Below are positions 57,031-64,000 of a stretch of DNA of 64,000 nt, piece after piece. Position 1 is the first letter of the stretch. Every line of letters starts with the position of its first letter. Position numbers and translations under genes: made by a program. A model generated the notes under the pieces. The model saw nothing but the letters and a program-made list of their open reading frames with translations, was not told where the DNA came from and made no database searches. Origin of the DNA: Amphiura filiformis (taxonomy: Eukaryota > Echinodermata > Ophiuroidea > Amphilepidida > Amphiuridae); NCBI RefSeq assembly GCF_039555335.1, contig NC_092635.1, positions 50,240,052 to 50,304,051 of the forward strand, written 5' to 3'.

Positions 57031-57236
57031 GGATAAGGGATGATTATCGTGTGTGACGTCACCGAATGGGTGAGTCCACTCGGGGATCGGGGGTTTTGTT
57101 ATTTATTCATTTATGTGGGACAAAATGACTATTGGTTTTTCCGCATCTCGGGATCGATGCAAGAAGTATCTTAATCAACATCGGAAAGGTAAGATCGCAC
57201 CGGTTATGAGTCTACCAAACATTTTTGTTTGGGACT
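57031..57236 (+). repeat. DIRS right inverted terminal repeat with outer extension
   Basis: Bases 57,031-57,212 are complementary to the left repeat. The last 24 bases, 'accaaacatttttgtttggg' plus 'act', extend beyond it and contain a small hairpin. An unmatched extension of this size on the right end is known for DIRS-1. Confidence 0.88.
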
Positions 57237-57572
57237 ATTTTGAGGGCCTATATCTTTTAAAGTAAAGGAGTTACAAGTTTTCTGATGCCAGATTTGAATT
57301 CTACACAAATAAGTACCCCAGGATACATACTTTTCAAAGTTGTAAATGGTTCCCTTTATACATTCATGGACCTCCAAACATCGTCTTTCGCGTTACGACG
57401 CATTTTTTACGCTTAACCCTCTAAATTTCAAATTGATGCCACGGGAAAGCGAAATGGAGTATGAAGCTCAAATTTAGGGATTTTACTTTCTCATCAATAT
57501 CTACCACCACACAGAAAAAAAAAAAATTGAAGAGGTGCTGCGGTGCACATCCCTGGAGTTGACATGGAATGG

Positions 57573-58540
57573 GCCAGCATATTGTCCTTCTGATCATCGG
57601 CTTTTCATCCCAGCTACACACACTTTAAGGGGGTACTTATGACAGCCCTGCCATCCTCTAATTTGCATATTTGCATAATTAATGAGCTAATATGCATAAA
57701 TGCTAATTAATTATGCAAATTAGGGGTTGGCTTCACTATTTAATACATTAGAACATATTAGAAACACTTTGACCAAGTTTCAAGTTGCAAATTGAGTTAC
57801 TGTCATTATTACATTTTAAAAACATAAAATAGGCTATCATTTATTGGAAAACACCAATGGTCTAGCATACTTGGTTCTAAAGTTATGTATTTTGATGTTT
57901 ATTTTCTTATGCATGTTATTGTCTCGAGACATCAGGAAAACACAACACCAAAGCAATGATTAGACTCCACATTGCCCTCACGATCATGAGGACCATTTAT
58001 TAAGCTATTTTATGACCATTCAACAATTTTATATTCATATACATAAATATAAAATTTGAGATAAATAATGATATATTTCATAGCACTTTCATAGCAATTA
58101 AGACATAATATAAATAGAGATAACCAGACTGAATTATTTATCTTCCAATAAATATTATTAATAACACAATACAAGAATTATTGGAAAAATGTGTACAACA
58201 AGCCAACTATACAGGCTGGACATGCAAGAATTGACTTCTGTATCACATTTAACCAAATTTCATCTTATACAGATACCTCTTTGGATCAAACAGAGGATTG
58301 AATTGGGAAACAATATTTATAATGCAAGTATTAAATAAACAGAAATCTCCAAAAGAAGAAACAATGCCAACTCTATTAATGAATTAAATCTTTAAATCCC
58401 TATATAGTAAGCTGGTAATTAAATTGAAAAGTCAGCCAAAATTTACTATAAAATAATATTAATAAATGAAATAACCCACTAACAAAAACAATCAAGCCAA
58501 AAAGATACTTCAAATAAGAATAAATTACTCTACATAAAGC
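57573..58540. other. No gene recognised; one AT-rich palindrome
   Basis: At 57,659-57,724 'ctaatttgcatatttgcata' and 'tgctaattaattatgcaaat' form an imperfect palindrome of about 65 bases. Bases 57,588-57,628 resemble the inner part of the palindromic MITE at 15.6-16.3 kb. The rest is AT-rich without genes. Confidence 0.45.
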
Positions 58541-60205
58541 GTAGTAGAAAGTGGAGACAATCTACTGACGAGATTCCTCAGGATTTGAAGAAACTCCAGA
58601 CAAAGCATTCATTAACCCATCACAAAGCGTAGTAGAAAGTGGAGACAATCTACAGACGAGATTCTTCAGGATTGAAGAAACTCCAGACAAAGCATTTATT
58701 AAGCCAACACAAAGCGTAGTAGAAAGTGGAGACAATCTACCGACGAGATTCTTCAGGATTTGAAGAAACTCTGGAGACAAAGCAGCATAGTAGAAAGTGG
58801 AGACAATCTACTGACGAGATTCTTCAGGATTTGAAGAAACTCCATGCAAAGCATTCATTAACCCATCACAAAGCATAGTAGAAAGTGGAGACAATCTGCA
58901 GACGAGATTCTTCAGGATTTGAAGAAACTCCATACAAAGCATTTATTAAGCCAGCACAAAGCGTAGTAGAAAGTGGAGACAATCTACAGACGAGATTCTT
59001 CAGGATAAAAAGAACTCCATACAAAGCATTCATTAAACCATCACAAAGCGTAGTAGAAAGTGGAGACAATCTACAGACGAAATTCTTCAGGATTTGAAGA
59101 AACTCCATACAAAGCATTTATTAAGCCAACACAAAGCGTAGTAGAAAGTGGAGACAATCTACAGACGAGATTCTTCAGGATTTGAAGAAACTCCATACAA
59201 AGCATTTATTAAGCCAACACAAAGCGTAGTAGAAAGTGGAGACAATCTACAGACGAGATTCTTCAGGATTTGAAGAACTCCATACAAAGCATTCATAAAG
59301 CCATCACAAAGCGTAGTAGAAAGTGGAGACAATCTACTGACGAGATTCCTCAGGATTTGAAGAAACTCCAGACAAAGCAGCATAGTAGAAACTGGAGACA
59401 ATCTACTGACGAGATTCCTCAGGATTTGAAGAAACTCCAGACAAAGCAGCGTAGTAGAAAGTGGAGACAATCTACTGACGAGATTCCTCAGGATTTGAAG
59501 AAACTCCAGACAAAGCAGCATAGTAGAAAGTGGAGACAATCTACTGACGAGATTTTTCAGGATTTGAAGAAACTCCATGCAAAGCATTCATTAACCCATC
59601 ACAAAGCATAGTAGAAAGTGGAGACAATCTACAGACGAGATTCTTCAGGATTTGAAGAAACTCCATACAAAGCATTTATTTTAAAAGCCAGCACAAAGTG
59701 TAGTAGAAAGTGGAGACAATCTACAGACGAGATTCTTCAGGATTTAAAGAACTCCATACAAAGCATTTATTAAGCCAACACAAAGCGTAGTAGAAAGTGG
59801 AGACAATCTACAGACGAGATTCTTCAGGATTTGAAGAAACTCCATACAAAGCATTTATTAAGCCAACACAAAGCGTAGTAGAAAGTGGAGACAATCTACA
59901 GACGAGATTCTTCAGGATTTGAAGAACTCCATACAAAGCATTCATAAAGCCATCACAAAGCGTAGTAGAAAGTGGAGACAATCTACTGACGAGATTCTTC
60001 AGGATTTGAAGAAACTCCATACAAAGCATTTATTAAGCCATCACAAAGCGTAGTAGAAAGTGGAGACAATCTACTGACGAGATTCTTCAGGATTTGAAGA
60101 AACTCCATACAAAGCATTTATTAAGCCAACACCAAGCGTAGTAGAAAGTGGAGACAATCTACTGACGAGATTCTTCAGGATTTGAAGAAACTCCAGACAA
60201 AGCTG
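58541..60205 (+). repeat. Satellite-like tandem array, 88-bp unit with 68-bp variant, ~20 copies
   Basis: The word 'agtagaaagtggagacaatc' starts about 20 times between 58,543 and 60,141. Most intervals are 87-92 bp. Four (near 58,718, 59,312, 59,385 and 59,453) are 68-73 bp, missing the 'cattNattaagccaNcacaaa' tail. Open frames on both strands across it are by-products of the repetition. Confidence 0.92.
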
Positions 60206-60884
60206 AGAGTAGCATAATTTGACATACTTTTATTGAAGCATCTTTGATAAATGAGATAACTGATTTACCCTTCCAGCTACTGGGAGGGTGGGTGGGATTT
60301 TTTGGTCCAGCATGATCGGAGGAGCAAATGCAAGTGGCTTACTAAGAAAGGTATGAACACAACAAAGAAAATGGAATTAAAGCAGAGACTTGATTAGCTG
60401 CACCCCACTAAAGTGCCATCTGAGTGGCCAGGAACCTGGGATTGTTGCCATAACAACACAACAACTCCTACATCATTCCAATACCATGACCCAAATCAAT
60501 AGCATAAACTTTCAAGAGGACTTGATATGGCTCAAGTGGAACAGATAGGATAATTGTCCAGACTTGGCTGCACATGAACGCCCAAGTTTCCCTGATGCTG
60601 AAACAATCTGGTTTTTAAAAGATTTTCAACTTTGAAAAACGTCATTGATTTTGACTCCATATTTTTACCTTTATTTCAGTTTCAAATGTGCTGCCTTTGA
60701 CCCCCATGAATCAGATTGTGTCACATTTTGGTTCTTATTGTTTGGGTAGTAAATATGTCTACATAGACTTATAATGTCAAGTATGTGCATTGTGCATTTA
60801 TTTTACACAACAGTTGTACTGGCACATGTAACTGCTATATTGTCACAAAGATTTAAGTGCGTTAGTGTTATAGACGTGACAGGG
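60206..60884. other. No gene recognised
   Basis: No coding or RNA-gene signature is visible between the satellite and the SINE remnant. Confidence 0.4.
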
Positions 60885-61012
60885 AAGTCCTCTTTTGGTC
60901 TATACACTAGCACACTCGCCTTTTAATGCTAGGTTCATGGGTTCGAGTTCCGGCAGGCCCAGAAGTGGCTCGAGAAGGAGCAGGATACTTCCTTGAGCGG
61001 TTTGTGACAATA
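60885..61012 (+). mobile_element. tRNA-derived SINE head, truncated
   Basis: An A-box-like 'TGGTCTATACACTAGCACA' and a B box 'GGGTTCGAGTTCC' are spaced as in a tRNA. The following 'aggatacttccttgagcggt' resembles the SINE core phrase. The copy stops where the inverted repeat of the next element begins at 61,013, so it was probably cut by that insertion. Confidence 0.55.
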
Positions 61013-62878
61013 ATATGGTCATTTTCACAGTAAAGGGTGTAACTTTTGATTTTTAGGGTCAAAATTTCAAACCACTTAAATATGTTTCTGTTTACTGAAA
61101 TCATGCATAGAAGCAACTTAAATTCCAGTAAAATAATGTTTCAAGGCTTAAACCTTTTGATTTCTAATAAAAATTGACATTTCCATAACATTTTGGTTAA
61201 AATCTAAGAAAAAATGTATTTTACATAACCTCAGAAAATTATGACATGAAAGCTGGAATACATGTGAAATCCCATTCCAAAGTAAGTCAACAGATATAAG
61301 TTAAATTTTATACCATGTTTTGCTATGTTTGTAATTGCAGTTTTGAAAATTTTTAACATCAAGTGTCATTTACAATGGAAATTTCCAAACCTTAAACATA
61401 TTTTTTAAGTTTTAATTGGGTTCCTAAAATAATTTGAATGTCTAACTTCATGTACAAATACTACTTGATGAAAGGAACCTCCCAGCCAAGTTTCACAGAA
61501 ATCGGAGTTATTTTTTAGAATTGGCAATTCAAGCGATTTGTGTTTCGGAGGCTTCAGTTAACAACACAAGTGATCATAAAAGTAAAATATTTGGCTAACT
61601 ACTACAAGTTGACATAAAAAAATAGGTAAAAAATATCACAATTACCAATTTTCATGCTTTGCTTCTAAGTATTGAATTTCAGTTGTGACAAAAATTAAAT
61701 TATCACAGCAAGTCATTTTTTTTGTTTGAAGGCTTCATGTTAACAATTGTTAAACATTGCAGAAGTAGTTTTTTTGAAAACAACAGTGTTGGGATCATCT
61801 TAGCTGTTATTTTCTTGTGTGTATTGAATCAATGATTCTATGCGGCAGATATTGTAGATTTATCACATGTTAATTTTTTCACCCATTCGTTAAGTATGGT
61901 GTTTTTTGCATGTGAAGCCTCCGAAACAGGCTTTTTTGGGTATCAGTATATTTTTCAAACATTAGCCATAATGTCAATTTTTTTTTAAATTTATGACATT
62001 CTGCACATATGAAGTAATAATTACAATGCAGATATCAGTATGAAACACACCAATTTAGATATGCATAGATGATAATTAATCTTATTGTTGTTTCGGAGGC
62101 TTCATTTGTTTCGGAGGCTTCAATTGTTAACGGGAAGTTTGTATTGGGTCCCATTTTCAAACGGTGATATATATCTCCACGATTTTTAAAACATGTGACT
62201 TGAGGATCTACTTTGCTACATTTTGATAAATAGATTGGATGAGCTCTTTTATTTATATTTGCACAAGCTTGCTGAACAGTTTGTTTCGGAGGCTTCAAAA
62301 AGTTAACGGAAAAACGGCTCTTTGAAGTCAAGATTTTATAAAAATTTTAAAAGCTTGCAAATCGACTAATTTTTGTTACCCATTTCAAGTTAAGATAACA
62401 ACTGTTATGAATCAAGAAGAAGTGAAGAAATAACCAAGAATTATGAACCAAAGCTACACCCACAAAGTTTGTTAACAATTGTTAACGGAAAATGAAGCCT
62501 CGAAGCGACAAATATCGAAGTCCGGTTCTCAAAAATACAGGGCTGTTCACAATTAAATCTAATGTGGCAGTGTTTACTGAACATATGACTGTACTTTCAG
62601 GATAAGAAAAATTATCCATGAACTAACTGAAGAAAACACAGGGTTTTACAAAAATGTTACTGTTTTTTATAGTTTTTCAAAATGGCAATATTAAGTACAT
62701 TTAAGCCTGCTAAAACTGAACGCAGTAACTCCCAAAGCTGATTATGCTACCCAAGGTAGCTGCTAACTAGATGACTTATGTGGCCAAAAATCATGGAATT
62801 CTGTGGCTTTATTAGAACACTACGGATTAAAATGTTAAAAATCCAAAGTTACACCCTTTACCGTGAAAATGACCATAT
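61013..62878. mobile_element. Non-autonomous DNA element (1,866 bp) with 42-bp inverted ends
   Basis: The ends 61,013-61,054 and 62,837-62,878 are inverted copies (begin 'atatggtcattttcac', end 'gtgaaaatgaccatat') with about three mismatches in 42. The interior has no transposase frame. It contains the motif 'tttcggaggcttca' several times, usually followed by 'gttaac'. The target duplication could not be read, so the family is open. Confidence 0.75.
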
Positions 62879-63225
62879 ACAAACGCATTTGCAGAGATGT
62901 TTGCTTCGACAAGTTCAAATCACAATAAGCAAAATTATTGGCTTACAGTATGCTATATATGACTATTGGTATCAGTATGTGTGATGTCCAAAATGTTTTT
63001 GTTTCTTACGAAAAGAACACACTGCGAAAAATATGATTAAAAACATTGAGAATTTGGAGAACTTTTGGGTAAAATGTAAATTTAAATCCAATTCAGTTTG
63101 CTATACAGTTTGCTTGGTGAACAAGAATATATTACCCATTTAGAATAGACAATAGACTGCATTTAACTAATGAATTCATGCACCAAGGCCAAATTCATGG
63201 CGTCTATGCATGTCAAAATGCCTGA
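62879..63225. other. No gene recognised
   Basis: AT-rich sequence without a coding or RNA-gene signature. Confidence 0.4.
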
Positions 63226-63568
63226 TAAGGGACGCACCATTAGATATTATCGGGGGGGCTAGGGAGTTTGGGTCAGGCAGAAAATTTTTTTTTTGCCAAT
63301 GAAAGTAACGAATTTTTTTTTTTTTAGCGGCTTTGGAGGCAAAATTTTTTTCGCCGCCTTTGGCGGCGAAGTTGTATTTTTCAATTTTAATGTATACCTT
63401 TATACAGAGCTGGGTAGGGAAATTTTTTTTTTTGCTCATCAATGATGCAAAATTTTTTTTTACTCTTCAGTGAGGCAAAATTTTTTTTTATACTCATCAG
63501 TGAGGCAAAACTTTTTTTTTCAAAAAACTCCCTAGCCCCCCCGATAATATCTAATGGTGCGTCCCTAA
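63226..63568. mobile_element. PIF/Harbinger-type MITE (337 bp) with TAA duplication
   Basis: The element 63,229-63,565 has inverted ends, perfect for about 38 bases, starting 'GGGACGCACCATTAGATATT' and ending with the exact complement. TAA flanks both sides. Inside are four copies of 'gaggcaaaattttttttt' or its complement, so the interior is also partly palindromic. The perfect ends suggest a recent insertion. Confidence 0.85.
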
Positions 63569-64000
63569 ATTTGTGGTCTACAAACAAGATGGGAATAAAT
63601 GCCAGTAACCATGGTAACTCTTTGGAAAAATTATTTGTGGAAGGAAATGTTCATAATTTGAGGCTCAGTCCAGTGATAAACAATGCATTTTGTTTTGTTT
63701 TTTGCAACTTATTTAAAAAAAATTAATTAACAACCAGTATCTTCAAACACAAGTTTGTGAATCCAGTGGCATTCCAGGAAGTTAATTCCCAACTTGTTAA
63801 CATGCAAAATTTGCTAATAATTTAAATTTAAAAAAAAAAGTACAAATCCGGGTATACTACTACTGGCTGTTCATTCATTCCCCCTGCCATACATGTGAGA
63901 ACATTGCTTGAACATTTATTGATTGCCCAGAAGAAGCAATTGCAGAAATCATATATCTTTCATTTTTGCAAAAACACTTGTTCAAAGAAGTGCAAGTTCA
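63569..64000. other. No gene recognised
   Basis: Nothing supportable to the end of the window. Confidence 0.4.

Larger units (their letters stand above)
49963..57236 (+). mobile_element. DIRS-type tyrosine-recombinase retrotransposon (7,274 bp, decayed)
   Basis: The element has inverted terminal repeats, an internal complementary region, a gag-like region, reverse transcriptase/RNase H and a tyrosine recombinase, in the standard DIRS order. DIRS elements replicate through a circular DNA and insert by recombination, so they make no target duplication. The flanks here join as 'gttgc' plus 'attttgaggg', matching the intact other arm of the host palindrome. All coding regions contain stops and frameshifts, so this copy cannot make its own proteins, though its ends are well preserved. 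Confidence 0.92.
48957..57572. mobile_element. Long palindromic element (~1.34 kb) interrupted by a DIRS element
   Basis: The left arm runs from 'cccattccatgtcaactcca' (48,957) to about 49,591. The right arm is 49,627-49,962 plus 57,237-57,572, ending in the complement. The centre is 'tctccatagagttgtaca' against its complement. The right arm carries an extra piece of about 40 bases near 49,655. All frames in it are non-coding reflections of the palindrome. Family unknown. Confidence 0.8.

Noticed and set aside
59159..60029. Possible proteins on both strands of the 58.5-60.2 kb array
   Set aside because: Both strands stay open only because the 88/68-bp unit repeats; the frames have no leader, domain or splice context.

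Overview
The window is animal nuclear DNA. It has spliced exons with GT/AG borders and long introns, and very many small transposons. It holds a LINE, tRNA-derived SINEs, a DIRS-type retrotransposon, and minisatellites. Three things make a marine deuterostome invertebrate (echinoderm or hemichordate type) my best guess: the octamer TAGGCCTA is everywhere, DIRS and Helentron-like elements are present, and there is a cellulose-binding-like (CBM2-like) animal gene. This guess is inference only; nothing here fixes the species.

I can support only one host gene, on the + strand between 22,073 and about 33,831 (five exons). It reads as a signal peptide, two tandem CBM2-like beta-sandwich modules, a Ser/Thr/Pro-rich stalk, one transmembrane helix and a short cytoplasmic tail. 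Each module is interrupted by a phase-0 intron at the same place, so the modules look like an internal duplication. Its third intron (24,137-32,923) is almost filled by a 33-bp minisatellite with higher-order duplications. Transposons have landed in that array, and its consensus shows their empty sites.

Layout. 1-3.2 kb: unassigned, one SINE. 3.2-7.4 kb: hAT-type MITE, then a nested foldback complex with three levels of insertion. 8.0-10.6 kb: three nested or tandem Helentron-like elements loaded with DR1 (nuclear receptor-type) motifs. 10.6-22 kb: AT-rich, foldback MITEs, a LINE remnant. 22-34 kb: the CBM2-like gene. 34.8-36.6 kb: a CR1/L2-type LINE fragment. 37.6-39.1 kb: hAT-type element with a clean 8-bp duplication. 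39.3-47.6 kb: SINE, MITEs and a second LINE split by about 5.5 kb of insertions. 49.0-57.6 kb: a long palindromic element carrying a 7,274-bp DIRS element. 58.5-60.2 kb: a 68/88-bp satellite. 61.0-62.9 kb: a DNA element with a recurring 14-bp motif. 63.2-63.6 kb: a PIF/Harbinger-type MITE.

The strongest observations are structural. The DIRS element's internal complementary region is exactly the complement of its own two ends joined, as the circular-intermediate model predicts. Its insertion site is an intact, unduplicated sequence, provable inside this window because it landed in one arm of a palindrome whose other arm is uninterrupted. The candidate new biology is the membrane-anchored tandem CBM2-like protein without any catalytic domain.
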